A program made the translations under genes and the position numbers. Of a stretch of 64,000 nt of DNA, positions 47,001-60,294 are shown one piece after another (within the stretch, counting starts at the first letter, position 1; the number at the start of each line of letters is the position of its first letter). Source of the stretch: Nymphaea colorata (lineage: Eukaryota > Streptophyta > Magnoliopsida > Nymphaeales > Nymphaeaceae); assembly GCF_008831285.2 (NCBI RefSeq), contig NC_045138.2:13838571-13902570 (forward strand), read 5' to 3'. Below the pieces are notes generated by a model. That model saw only the letters and a program-made list of their open reading frames with translations, was not told where the DNA came from and searched no databases.

Positions 47001-50000
47001 GAAGTGAAGGAGGGGCAGCACCTCAAAGGAAATAAAGAATTTGATAAAGAATAAAATAATATCCTTTTTGTTCAAAAAAAAAAAAGAAAAAAAGAAAGGG
47101 GAACAATAACTTAGAAGCAGTCAAGGTGTGTTGTCGTCACATCAGTGTCTAAAGAAGGCATAGGCATTTCTTTGTTATAGAAGTATCCAAGTAATTAGAT
47201 AATATGTGCATGTTTCCAGTATAGAATTGCAAAGAAAAGCACAAGTCAGTATAGGACACAGCAATGAAATAGAGAAAGAAATAAGAGCATGCATAAAGAA
47301 GAAGAATATCAGCAATGCCAATATAAATACCTGAAATCCATGTACAAAGACCACGAATGACAATTGACGACCGTTTCTTCTTCGTCCAGTACCAACTGAC
47401 TTCCATACATGCTTAGAAACTGGTCTGGCATGTGAATCAGAATTATCTTTCAACTCGGCATTGTTGATCAACAAACTTCCAGTAACTCCCTTATCCAAAC
47501 TTTTGATTTTGTGTTGCTCTACAGCAATAACTGGAACATGAGAAGGATCGCCAAAAATGTACATGTCTTGAATCGAGCGATTGTTGATCTGCACAAGATC
47601 CTTATACTTTCAAACTGTAATATCCACTTCACTATTAAATGAACCTTAATTAATCAGCGACGCCATTGAAGTTTTCTGCACATAATGAAATAAGATACCT
47701 TCATTTGTGCGATAGTCCGTCTGTGTAGCTCAGCACGAGAGATAACATTTTGCAACGGCTGAACCCGAAGAATGAGAAAACAGAAAAGGAAAGAAAGAAA
47801 ATCAAATTCATCCTTTGTTACTGACAGTTCCATGAGCAACTCATAAGTTAGACCTACAGGTGATCTACAACTCCCAAAGTAATTACCCACATAAATTAAG
47901 AAGTTCAACTGTGACATACATCATCACCCGCCTTCCGTAGGACATTAACTTTTCCAAGCACTGCATAATGAGATGCTTCAACCCCATTTTTAATCTTGTG
48001 ACTAGGGGTTTCTACTGTGGAATTGATCATCCATATTGACCATTCAGCCCTCCTATCATTGCTCCATACTTCACGAAGATATTCAACAATCTTTGCTCTG
48101 TTCATTCTGAATATTAGAGCATAAACCATTTGATTAGAACAATATGTTGTCCAGATCAAAACAAGTGACCTAATTGCTTAACCTAAATCTGCAATTGCTG
48201 CAAAACAGCAAAAACAGTCACCCAAAGATGATGAACGTTTACAAATTTAGAACCACTTTAATACTTAAGCGTGTAACAACCAAACGAGGGAAAAATGAAA
48301 GACAGACTTCATGAAAGACACTATAGCAAAATAAAATATTGGCAGAAATATCAATCTACTTTTTATTATTTCTAATTGCTCATTAAAGAAAGCAACATAA
48401 ACTGAAACAGAAAGGAAGAGCTTTTTAATTTCCCAACATACCTAAGATACATGCTATTACACCTATTGTAAAAACTAAATATATGGTGTTATTACCAACA
48501 ACAAGTTTATTTACAAAAGTCGTCTTACACACAGTGGGAAAGATGCTAATGCAAGCTATCAACAAAGTAACCTAATTGATGTCACAAGCTAAGAGAATCC
48601 AGAAAGGTTACAAACTGCATCACTATGGCAAAAGGAACAACGAATTAGCAGGAAGTAAAATCTGCTATACTGTTTGTTATGTTGCCACATTTTATTTGCA
48701 ATAACTTAATGGTATAAGCAGAAAGCATGAATTAATGCTATGACATGTACAAAACCTTTGTCAAGGGATTCTATCATGAGACTGAATATAAGCTGCTATA
48801 ATCATGACGAACAAATGGAGTAAGAATCATACCTGTGGAACTTCAGAAATGCATTCCATATCAAAGAAAGTTGGTACCCCAGGCAATGAAATGCATCCAG
48901 AAGTTCTTCACTGGACAGTGATTTCATTACAACTGCATTAGCACCAAGATCGTTCCTCCCACTTACATTCTGGATAATGTGAAGCAATCAATCTGAATTA
49001 TGGGCTGAAAAGCAGACAGACAAAGATGCAGACTTCCAAATTAATCAAGTACCTGAAGAGAATTAGATTCATTTTCATCCTGTCTACCCTCATTCCTTTC
49101 TTTCATACTCCCAGAATCCAGGGTGTTTGAATGCCGTTGCGAAGGATATGAAATCATCTGATTCCAACTCATACCGGATGGAACATCCACCAAATCATCA
49201 ATTGCATAGTCAAATATTTTGCTGAGCTTCTCTAGTTCTTCAAGAAGTATGTTACGTGAATCATACAATGCCTTCACACATTTGAGTTCTGTTCTGCCAA
49301 GTGATAGTCCTCCTCCTGAAGCCTAAGCATTTAAATGAAACATTAACGGTGTAAAAAGTTCTAAGAAACCCACTAAATATGACACTGAAGAAAAGAGTTT
49401 CATGAGAAGCCAAAGAAAAGCAAAATTCTTCTTATTTCATTAGGCCATTTTAACATGTTGAACATCAAAGTGGGTAGGATGTGATGGTGAAGGCCGTCCC
49501 CAAACATGAAGTAACCATCTTGAAGGCCGTCCCCAAATATGAAGTAACTACAGAAAAAGTTCCATTAATTGTCATGGTAATAGCAAATAATTATTTCACT
49601 TTTGATGCCTATTTTCCCAAATGAAAGAAACACCAATTTTAATCATTTCATTAAAACTTTGTTACTATTTCACAAAATTGCAATTCCATGTTCAACATCA
49701 TGGAAAATTATTAATAATTTCTTCCATATTTAAAAGAACCAAAAATTCTCTTTTATGGAAGCAGTGAGTTTCAAAGGAATCAGATGAGTAAGCAAATTCA
49801 GCTTATATTTAGAAAAATAAAGATGATTCCAAAACATCATGAAGGAACAAGTTTGGCAAGTTCCATGCACTCCATGTGGAACAAAGACTAGTGGAAGTGT
49901 GACAAATACACATCCATTCCACAGGTTCCCACAGAAAATACAAGATACCAACAACAATGAGCAGTTAGTTGGCACAGAAACAAGCAACAAGCTTTAAAAA

Positions 50001-53000
50001 CAAGACACATTGAGCTTGCCTGATAATGTTCACCATACTCTGCAACAGCAAAGATTTCATTTATCTGATGATCACTGTAAAATGATGAACATGTCAACAA
50101 CATTATGCAAAGAATTAGGAAATGCCACCGATCCATGGTGAAAAAGATTGAAACATGTACGATGAGACAATGGCCAACCTGATCAGCTTCTGCGGAGTCA
50201 CAGAAGTTCCAGCTTTCAGAAGGACTGTATGCATACTCATATCTACAAGGACTGCGTGAAACGCATCAAAGTGAAGAGGGCAGTATGAGTGCAAGCCTAG
50301 AAGTGCTTTTGGAGGAACACGAAGTTCATGAACTGCAGCAGTTGAAGAATCCAGAGAAGCCTGCAGTTCAGAACTGAGAAACAAATGCTTTACTACAGCA
50401 GGTAACACATTCTCAACCAAGGATAGGTCCTTGTATGTATCACAACAGAAAAAAATTAAATAAAGCACAAAACTGCCCTAGAAAATTAAACAACATATGG
50501 TCTTTGAACTAGCAATTCAAAGTCTCAAATGACTATAGATGAACATCAGCTTACATGTCTTCACTTATTGGAGCATAATGAAGCTCAAATTTCAGTATTA
50601 CCGCAGAAGCCGATGAACTCTGAAAATTTAATGACATCAGAAATCATATTGAGAAAGCGTGTCAAGATTGACAAATGGAAAAGAAATAGATGATCATAAG
50701 TTTGAACTTTACATGATACAAAGTTCTACGAGAACTTGAGAATAAACATTGAAGCAGAAGGCCAACTAACTATAGAGTATAGAGTCATAGACTTACCTCA
50801 TCCAGATCTAGAGCTAAATTAAAGGATATCATCACAGAAAGATGCACATCCTGCCTTGCATATTTGATTCGGAAAGGCTGAGTCGAAAAACTGTGATCTA
50901 TGTCACTTATTCTCCAAATGGTATAGATATCATCACTACCTAAATCTGGCGCTGCATAAGCACCCATAAAGTGTCAAACGTCATTCTTCATTCCAAAAAA
51001 CATGATTTGCTTCACAAGGCACTCAGGCAATGTTAATATGCACAATGCAGTAAATGATATTTCATGCATATCTGTATAGTCAAAGGTGCTACATGCAGTA
51101 AGAAAGCCTAGGCAGGGATCTAGATGGGCACCTATAGAAAGTCTAGTCAGCGCTAGTTACCACAAAGGAAAAAAGGAGAAAAGAAAAAAGAAAAAAACAG
51201 AAAGGTCGAATAAATAAGAAATAAAGGAGAAGAAACAAATGGGAAAATAAAAAGAAGAAAGAAGTGATGAGATACGGGTTCTGAAACTTCTCCACCCCAA
51301 CCAAGCACCATAAGATTTGAAGACATAAGAAGACTTCAAAGTTTAGAAGTTGACAAAAGAGAAAATCTGGCCATCTATGTACTTATGTTTCTCTTAACCC
51401 GCCTAGGCTCGCTTTTTGAATACAAACCTATCCATAGATAAAAAGGTTTAAAGCTTGACGAATCAGCTCAGTGACTTGGCTGACCCGGACCCACTAGGCC
51501 CCCTACTGGGTTAACCCAGTAGGGTGAACTTCCAAAACTCATTGACGCTCATACCAAATACGTTTGACTTGGCTGAGTCACTAGTCATCCAAGAGTCAGG
51601 CAGACTAGATTGAATTTTTCCCACAAAAGCTTGGGTAAAATTTTTTGTTGACTGGAGTTACTCTTAACTAGTCATGCAATCAAGAAAAAAATGAGCTTTA
51701 TACATGGGAATCTGCTAAAATGAAAAATTAACAACCTTCTTCTTAGTTAAAAGGGTTGTTTAAGACAAGAAATCCGACGATTAGGATTTCACAGTCTCTT
51801 CCTGCACTGCAGCACTCTTCCAGCTTGAACAGAAATTTCACAACCAGTTTCCAGTGACTTGTACCAGCATGAACAAAGATTGTGGATTGAACAAAGATTC
51901 CATCAACCAGGAAGCACATTGAAGGTATGTTGTTTCTTCTTCTTAAAATTATAACACTGATTTTCAATCTTTGCCCAATTTTTTTTCATTTTCCGACATC
52001 TCTCTCTCTCTCTCTCTCCCCCTGTGTGTGTGTGTGTGTTTTTCTGTTTTTGGGCTCCAAACTGAAAAAGAACCTTGCTTTTTCAGTGGATGTCTTGCCT
52101 GAAGTGCAAAGTTCTTTTTTTTTTTCTTTTTTTTTTTTGAGGGAGGGAGGGGAGGGTGTGTGGTGGTGTGGGTTCCAAGTTCCAACTGAGGTTTTTAACA
52201 GTCTAATCAGTTTCTTAATTCTAACCTATTGGAACATAAAATTAATTAATTAATTATTGTTAACTTATTAAATTAGCAGATTCCATGTAAAACATAACTA
52301 AGATTTGTTTATGTTTAAATGACAACTTATATACTGTTCTTCAAAAAAAAAAAATGTTAACAAAACCCAGCCCAAGCCACCAAGTGGACACGGTGAGTCA
52401 CAAGTCGATAGTGGACCAGCCGAGTCCCTTGGGACTGCATTTTAAAACATTTGATAATTGAGGAAAAGACATAGCCAAAAACACGAAAAAACTGAACTAT
52501 AATATAATATCTCATAATAGCTTCTACCTTCTGTCGTAAATCCATAAAAAAGAACCAGAATGGGAGGAGATTTACGATAATAGGTAACTCATAGCTACGC
52601 ATAACTTGAAGATGCAGAAGGAAGTCAAGAAATTCTTAACTGTTGTCCCTTGGAATTTATGATGATTCTTCACACTCAGTCAAAACTTTGCACACATTCA
52701 TGTTTCAAAGTCAGAATTGAGAACTATAAGATTAATCTTTCTTCCATGTATAGGAAGACAGAAGTTGAGAAATCCCACTAGATATCCTGTGGGAAAATTA
52801 CCATGCCTAATCAAATGAAGCCGCCGAGTGACCATAAAGTTTAAGCAGCAAGTTGCTAGAATTTCATGACAGACACAATAGATGGCTTTAGCAATTATAG
52901 TTGCATCAATATAATATTGAAAGCAAGTTGCACATTAAGACCAGGACTTGATCTGAGACTGCAGAAATCAGAATGAATAGGATAAGTTACAGCCAATCAA

Positions 53001-54402
53001 CCACAGTATTCAACATATTAGGGTCAGACTTTTTCAAGTTTCTGAGCTTGATGATTGTTTTCTGAAGCAAGGTGGTGCACGGTGCAGCTGGCCATGTAAA
53101 TTGCACTTGAAATCATGAAAGTAGCAATTTTCATACAGCTGCCATGTCACATAGCAGGCAAAATGCTGAAACCCCAAATTATCCAACTGTAATCAGCAAG
53201 CATTGCCAAGGCGGGTGTTTATACTTTATTGATTTGATAATTTGGTTCATGATTTCGTTTGTCCATTCCTTCAAACATTGACACCTATTGAATGAATTTT
53301 GGCACCATACGGTGAACGGTGAAAATGATCAGACTGCCCATAGTAGCATCTTTGTAGAATTTGTAACCTTCCCAAATTCCTATGGACCATCACCCACATT
53401 ATGGTTTCCCTTGAACTGGGTGCACCAGAGAAAGCTTTCATACTTGACTTTTTTCAAGATTGTTATCCCAAACCACATGTCTGCACTATGTGATGGTACC
53501 ATGAAAATGTGCTCCATCAGCAATCGGAGGTACTTGGACAGTTGGACTAGTAAATTAACTTTATCATTGTGCAACGGACTACGAATTTACCAGCTTTACA
53601 AAGGGCATTATTACTAATCAGAGTTCCTACTCGCGTATTAACTTAAACTCAAAATGAACACGCAGTTCAATATAAACTTCATATTGCGGCTCAAACTCAC
53701 AATAAGCATAATAAAGAAAATCCTCCTGCAGCCTCTCTCTTTCTCGGAGCTAATAAATCTCAGAGCTCCAAACATTTCAAATAGTAAAACTCCTTTCCAT
53801 TTCGGAAGTTTACATTGATGAAGAATTACTTCAGACATCAAAGATCCAGATAAATTGAGTGTCATGAACGTTGATTAAGCACAGATGGAAGTCAGAATAA
53901 AACTCCAAAAACAAAAAAACAAAAACGCATTTCCTCCCAAGAAAAGAAAGCGAACAAAGAAAAGATTTCGCTTAGAAGGGCTACCTTCATACTGAACGAC
54001 TCGTGCCGGCGTTCCAGGTGATCTATGTTCACCATCCTCCCATCTCATAGTAATTTTTATCTGATACCATCTGCGCAGGCATCAAACTCAAAAAATCAGA
54101 GCACAAAACCCTAAGAGAGTTCCAATTCAAATTCACTGACTAAAAATCAAAAAGAAGAAAAGAAATACAAAAAGAAAGAAAAGGGAAAATTCTAATTTCG
54201 AAATGACTAACCCTTGCTGGAACAGGTCAAGATTGTGGAACCTGTGGATATAGACCCCGACCTCCTGCGCCAACTCAAACATGCCCGGATTCACCGCAGC
54301 CCCCCGATGCACCGACCCCGCATCAATCAACCGTCTCGTGGGCGTGACGGCCGCAGCGCCCTTGGAATTCAGACCGATGAAGTTCCGGAAGCGCCGGAAC
54401 AT
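44014..54402 (-). CDS. FAM135-like putative serine esterase (DUF3657/DUF676)
   Basis: This is a predicted alpha/beta-hydrolase lipase-like protein, function unknown in plants. Fifteen coding exons are 54212-54402, 53985-54070, 50797-50951, 50555-50619, 50179-50373, 50020-50074, 49053-49322, 48833-48969, 47920-48106, 47699-47758, 47331-47588, 46138-46390, 45336-45541, 44378-44428 and 44014-44301. All phases agree, for 818 aa, close to the family length. The N terminus is MFRRFRNFIGLN, then the YIHRFHNLDLFQQGWYQIKI block and the DUF3657 region with HSFSTQPFRIKYARQDV and VPPKALLGLHSYCPLHFD. The C-terminal DUF676 hydrolase has the oxyanion segment VVFVHGFQGHHLDLRL and nucleophile elbow GHSIGN with Ser626. 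SSPQDGYVPYHSAR carries candidate Asp724, and AAHIEFLE carries candidate His796. Intron 2 is ~3 kb. Intron 6 uses a GC donor. The catalytic assignments are by family analogy. Confidence 0.94.
46949..46972. repeat. (GT)12 microsatellite
   Basis: This is a perfect GT dinucleotide run inside an intron of the FAM135-like gene, between the exons at 47331-47588 and 46138-46390. Confidence 0.97.
50952..53984 (-). other. 3-kb intron 2 of FAM135-like gene with repeat remnants
   Basis: The intron holds a CT/GT compound microsatellite (51999-52018 and 52024-52039) and poly(T) runs near 52116-52138. Two G/C-richer stretches (51455-51600 and 52365-52440) are built from GACTC/GAGTC and TGGCTGA words, typical of decayed plant dispersed repeats. 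The first contains a perfect 24-bp palindrome (51501-51524). No alternative exon was recognised. The exons on either side join in frame without it. Confidence 0.6.
51501..51524. repeat. Perfect 24-bp palindrome
   Basis: The left arm CCCTACTGGGTT is followed immediately by its exact reverse complement, with no loop and the centre at TTAA. It lies inside repeat-like DNA in the FAM135-like intron. Confidence 0.95.
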
Positions 54403-54706
54403 AAGTGACAGGAAGAAGCGGCCCGCGACCGCGGCATGCCGGAGCTCTAGTCCCCCCTCGGATCCCGCGATCGGCGGCACGAATCTTCGCTAGCTCGCGA
54501 TGGCATCCGAAACAATAACCGGAGATCGCCAGAAAAAAGTAACGACGAATTCCAAGAGAGATAGGCTTCCGTACGCCAGGAAACAGGCGATCCCGCAGAG
54601 TTTCCTGTCTTTCCAGACTCTTTTCTTCCTTCCCTGCAGGGAGAAGCTTTTCTCCTTCTCTGAGGTCAAAAAGAACCAAATCCCGTGACGTCGTCGAGGT
54701 CTGTGC

Positions 54707-54737
<31 letters not shown>

Positions 54738-54800
54738 TATGTACACAAAAATTGCGGGTGACGTCTCTCTCTGTTGTTTCCGCGCGCCTGCGTCATAGGC
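54403..54800 (-). promoter_or_regulatory. 5' leader and promoter region of FAM135-like gene
   Basis: The G+C-rich stretch directly upstream of the ATG at 54402 probably holds the 5' UTR. A pure (CT)n run at 54709-54735 (GA on the transcribed strand) is of the type often found in plant leaders and core promoters. No clear TATA box was seen. Confidence 0.4.
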
Positions 54801-56042
54801 ATTAAACGGGCCGGGTTTCTGATCGAACCTTAATTTATTAAATAATCATCCCAAAAAATCGGTTTTGGATCGAATCGGCAAGGCTGGGATTCCATGAATC
54901 GGCTCATTCTGCCGTTCAGTTGAATCGGTGGTGAATTGGGAAAACTATTAAAAGATTATTCAAAAACATTTAATTAAAATAAGTGAAAAATAAGGCATCG
55001 TTCTCTTACATTGCCCACCAATCAGTTTGGTTTGGTTTGATATCCCCTTAAATTTTACAATTTTGCAACCCATATTAGTAATTAAATAAATGAAACTTTT
55101 CAAAAAAAAAATGTATTTAAATTGAACGAGATAACAAAACCAGTGTTATTTAAAATTTAAAAAGCAAAATTTAGGATGCATCGAACCTATAAACATTATC
55201 GTCATATGTTTTTTTTTCAGAAAAAGAAGAAAAATCTAAAGAACATGAAAAGAAAACTTTCAATTGTTAAAAATAAAAATTGTTTGACACATGATATCTT
55301 TGAATCGACCCTTAGACCATTCACGATCCGATTCAAGACGATAGACAGGAACCGGCAAAGGAAAAAGACGGTTAATAGGGCGCCAGAAAAGAGGTTAAAA
55401 AAGGAAGGATTCGGCATCCGTGTTCTTTTCCGCGGGCATCCGTCTGTTGGTCGACAATTAAATCGAGCAGAAGTTTAACCGGGCGAGCTAGTGGGGCAGG
55501 CGTTTTCCATTTCTTCTCAAACACGGCAAAAAGTTTTGTCTAGTTGAAGCCAGGATTATCAAGGAAAAATGCTTTTAGGAGGACAAAAACTTACTTTTTC
55601 ACCACTTGGATTTCTTGGTTTGTTTAGTTAGCCAGCCAGCTGCACATGGGCATTCATTACTGTTGTTTTTGTTTTTATTTGCAGTTTTGGATGTTTATAA
55701 TCATGGAGCACATGCTATCTTGGTTTATGTACATTCTTAAATCTGGTTGGTGCTTATCCATATATAATTGAGATAGCAAGGAATTGGTTGGAGTTAGCTC
55801 CCTGGAGCAGAGTATCTATTTTTATATGTTTAGTCACATAAAAACTTTGTGGACACTCTGTTAGTAGCGTGTGTGTGTGTGTATACATGTGATGTAGAAG
55901 TTTGTTTTTCACATAATGCAAACTTCATTCCATCTTTTTAGGCAGAGTTTCATTTCTACCTTATGCAATACATCTTGGACAAATATGCATCATGGTAATT
56001 GGTTCTTAACAATAACTTTAATGACGGATTGGAATAATTGAT

Positions 56043-56070
<28 letters not shown>
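56043..56070. repeat. (TA)14 microsatellite
   Basis: A perfect TA dinucleotide run lies in gene-free DNA. Confidence 0.97.
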
Positions 56071-56073
<3 letters not shown>

Positions 56074-58036
56074 TTCATGTCAACCTGTATGCATATTCAA
56101 ATTTTAATCATTCAGTTTTTAATGCATCGATTAAACCTAGTTAGTTTGGTTGGTCCAACTTCTTGTTAAAGCTTTTATGTTAATGCATGTTACTACCACA
56201 CAAAACTATAGATTCTTGAATTTACTTCTCATGTGCTATATGTGTGGTGTTGTTTGCTCATGTACATGCGTATTCGCTTGCTTGCAGCTAGCATTAATTT
56301 TTCAACTTCATTATATAAGCTAATCGCAGTTCCTATCTCCATCATACCAAGCTCTAGTTGCTATCTAAACCAACCTTAATTTATTCTACCAACAGTTTGG
56401 AAGTTCATGAGAGTTGGTACCTGCAGGTGTGGGTGCAGTGAGAGAACGATCCAAACATCAAATACTATACACGAAAAATTAATAAAATGGCATTAAATAT
56501 ACATTTTTCTTCGTATTTTGTTGACAGAATTCCAGAAAATAGCAAAAATGAAATCCACCGTCTCCAAAACCCAATAACAAGATCACAAGATGCAATATTT
56601 TTGGTTATTTTGGAAACGATTTTTGTAAGAATAAGCTTCTCTTCACGTTGGTCGTCTCCGGAAGCATACCAAATGAACCCACCATGAACGACAAATAATT
56701 GAATATATCTTCAAATTCTCGTAGGCTGTCGTCTGTTGGATCATATATAGCTTTTTGGTAGCTCAATTGGATTAGGAATGAGTGAGATGTGTAGGGAAAG
56801 ATGAGACCAAAGTAAAGTGGATTGGTTGTTATGTGTTTGGCAATCTCCCAAAGTTGGCCAAATTTGCTTAAATAATGGAGACAACCACACAGTGAAACAG
56901 AATAGTGCAGTCTTGTATCAGTACAGATAGGTTTCCTGAAACTGAGAGAAATTGGAAACCAGAAAGATATGAAAAGTTGAAGAAAAAAAGAACACTTGTT
57001 AGACCAAAGTCGAGAGATGTACATTGCAAAAGGAATCGTATACTCTACTGCTGCTGCCAGCTCTGCGCAACTTACAAGGGCACAACAGTGTCACAGTACT
57101 GAAAACAGATGCCTAAAATCATAAAGTAGGGACTTGGATCCAGTTTGTTTATCCTTTTGATATATGCACCTTGCACATTGTAGTGGGTGCATGCGAATGG
57201 GTTGGATTTGGTAAGACGAGTGGATATACAGAAGAATGTAACTTTTCAAACTGTTCATTATCGGACTTAAGATCTGGAGGAATTTGAATCAAATAAAAAA
57301 AGATAATGACGGAGATAACGTTTATATATATATATATATATACATACTGAGCGGCCATCTCGAGAAATGTAAAGATGGGTGGCCAGCAGATGTGGGGCGG
57401 CATGCTTTTATAAATCGGATCTGGAGCACCTAGCAGCATTTCTAGTCGGGTCTTTAGTCGTATCAGTATAGCAAAAGGAGCTTTACAACTCTTGTATCAG
57501 ATCCGGCTCATTTGCTACCCTAAGGTCTACCTTGCAATATCAAATGAAAATGAACGACTCCATCGGCTTTTCTTCGTCTTCTCTAATAACAAATTTGACC
57601 ATGTGGTCAAACGTTGTTATGTTATGAATTTAGAAAAAATAGGGATTTATAATGAACAAATTCTACCGGGAATTGTTCATAAGAGCCAACATCTGGGTCC
57701 TAAGGGTGTTGATGGATATCAGACACCTGACCGGAATACCTCAAAAAAGGCGGCACAGAAAAAACGTCCAATGAAGGAATCAATCAAATCAGATTTAGAT
57801 TTAGATTTAGATTTTAAAAAATTACCTCCAATCATATTTGGATATGGTGTCGGATTTAAATAAGTATCCAACGAGATTCAGTTATAAACAAATATTCTAC
57901 AGCTTAGATCCATATGTTTTGAAAGTCTGTTGCTCATGATACATTTTATAAATATAATGTTACGGACAAAATTAAAGTTGAAGGGTCTACCATACTACCA
58001 CACAGATCTTGAATAGAAGTGGAGCCACACATGGTC

Positions 58037-58060
58037 TGGTGTGGGCAATTGCCCACACCA
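58037..58060. repeat. Perfect 24-bp palindrome in repeat remnant
   Basis: The left arm TGGTGTGGGCAA is followed immediately by its exact reverse complement, with the centre at AATT. The flank reads GTGGAGCCACACATGG, resembling the GGAGCCA start of common degenerate plant repeats. Confidence 0.95.
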
Positions 58061-60294
58061 ACCCCACAAAGCACCTTTATGTCTACATTACTATCTTCAA
58101 ATATTTGACTATTTATGTTTATTGTTGCCCCTCTACGTATGGAAGTTTTGGATTAGTGCTTTCCAACCAAAATTTCAACCTCCACCACGGGTTCCGATCC
58201 GAAGCAGCTTTGGACCTTAGAAAGCTGGGGGGAAGTGGGGTGACTTCTGCCTCCCGCATACCACCCTCAACTCCGTTGATCTTAATATATCATAATAGAG
58301 CTCTCGATTCAGTTGTGTATTTAAAAATCGGATTTGGACGGGGAAAACAAAACTCAGATTCAGAATTGTAATTCTACAAATCATGTTAGAATATGGTTTA
58401 AACCTTTCTTTACTTGTATTCAAATCTGGATTAGTAAAGCTATACGGATATGCAAATGCCATCAAGTGGATAATAAAACTGCCCGCAGCCAAGCGGAATC
58501 TGAACCGTCCATCGCTCATTTTATCATCTAATTGGATCTGAAATGCTGAATCCAACAATATAGATTTGGGTCGATCTTGATTATTCCCTTACATCTTGCC
58601 GTATATATATATGATTATTTGATAAATAAGGGTAGGGCCAAATGCCAACCAACTTTTCTTTTCCCGGGGAACAATATACAACTTTTAAAATCTCCACTGA
58701 AATAATCCACTGGGACCCAATTAAAAATATTTAGAAATTTTAGGAGTAAAATGTTAATTTTAATTTCAAAAACCATGGCCCCAGCCGCTATAATGTTCGA
58801 TTGGAGACCCGACCTGGGCTGGGCTTAGGTTCTGTCGTTCGAGCCAAGGCTCATGCTTATCCTGAATTGATCGGTTACTGTCGGTCTAAAAATGCAAAAT
58901 AAGAATGTGAATCTCTACTTACCAAAATAAGAATTCCAATAATAATAATAATAATAATGTAATAATAATAACAACAACAACAAAAAACACTTACAAATTT
59001 GACAACGATTGGAAATGTGCCAAAATTTTTCCCTATTTAATAAGAAAAGCTGCAAAGGTTACACTTGCCCGCTTTTTAATTTGCCAAATAATTGTTAAAT
59101 CAGTGAAAGATGCTATTTCGCCCCCCAAACAATAAAAATACAGTTAACTTTGATAAAACGCTTAAGTTTTAAATTCTTGAATAACTTTCTAGCACTAACA
59201 AAGAAAGCAAGGTTATTAACTTTCTAGAGTGTGTTAGTTATCAGTAAAAAACTAAGTTGAGTATAACTGATCATGTGTTGATATTATTGAATATAATTAG
59301 ATATGTTAATAACTTAAAATAGTCTTCGTTGATCGAAAATATTTTAGTCTTCGTTTCACATGCATTAACTATAGCTTGAGTTAGAAATTATAATCTCGTT
59401 AATATGCTTTGTATACATAAAAAATGAGAAGTGTTTTTTTTTTAATGATTTAAGCTGCTAAAAGGGGATTAATCTTATTATTGATTATTTAGTAGACCAT
59501 AATGCGAGAGCATACATATTAAAAATTGGCAGGTTTTTATTGTTCTCTTTCATCCTTGAAGAAAAAGATGCGACACCTGCTTTCATAAAGGTGAACAACC
59601 AACATCTTAGATTGGAAGAGAGCATGCATGTTCCCTGATCAGCAAATAAACGACAAAATAACATGCTTAGCGGCTTGATTTAAATCAAATGCGCAATTTT
59701 TTATTGTGTTTGTCTTCTCTCATCATTCGCCTATAGGAAATTGCCTGATGATTCAAAGACAGTGGAACTACTGTCACAAATCCATTGCTTTGTTACTTAA
59801 CCACGGTTAGCAGCTTGTTTTGGTAATAGACTCGAAAAAATAAGTTTATTCATTGAAAAGAGAACCATACTGATACGGTTGCTGCTTGGTAATCAGAGTT
59901 TGCTTGTTATGGAGAAACAGAAAGAGAGAAAAAAAAAAAGACGAAAAGACAAATTTGATTGAGAAGTTTATTTTAATTGACAAATTTAATCATAAGACTA
60001 ATCAGTTTTAAATACTTAATCAATAGACAGTCATCCGAAATTTTCCTGTCATGTAAAAAAAACGAGTCTAAAGAACTCATTTCTCGTAACCAGTTTCAAC
60101 TGTCGAATGCCGAGGAAAATTTTCCCAATTCCTTCTTGTCTTCCAAACGCTAACATTTCTCACCAAGGGGAGAAAGCCAACCGTTTCTAACGCGTACAAA
60201 TATGGCCTTTCATTCTACTTGATGGTCACTTATGTCCTCTCTCTCTCTCTCTTATTTCTCTCTCTCACACACACATACACAAACACACATACAC

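Larger units (their letters stand above)
54801..60200. other. Gene-poor, repeat-rich interval
   Basis: No supported gene was found. Visible structure includes TA microsatellites (56043-56070, 57323-57342), an AAT run (58938-58958) and a perfect 24-bp palindrome (58037-58060). Recurring GATTTA and ATCCGGAT words occur at 57780-57850 and 58300-58560, and GGGCTGGGCTT-type words near 58800-58860. The open frame at 57492-57863 owes its tail to a TTTAGA hexamer repeat and has no recognised domain. Composition suggests layers of old dispersed repeats. Confidence 0.5.

Noticed and set aside
51927-52253. Hydrophobic plus-strand ORF within the FAM135-like intron
   Set aside because: It is produced by CT, GT and poly(T) simple repeats, and the opposite-strand gene is clearly spliced across it.
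57492-57863. 123-aa plus-strand ORF
   Set aside because: Its C-terminal Asp-Leu repeat is a TTTAGA hexamer run. The start is upstream of AT-rich DNA and no family is recognised.
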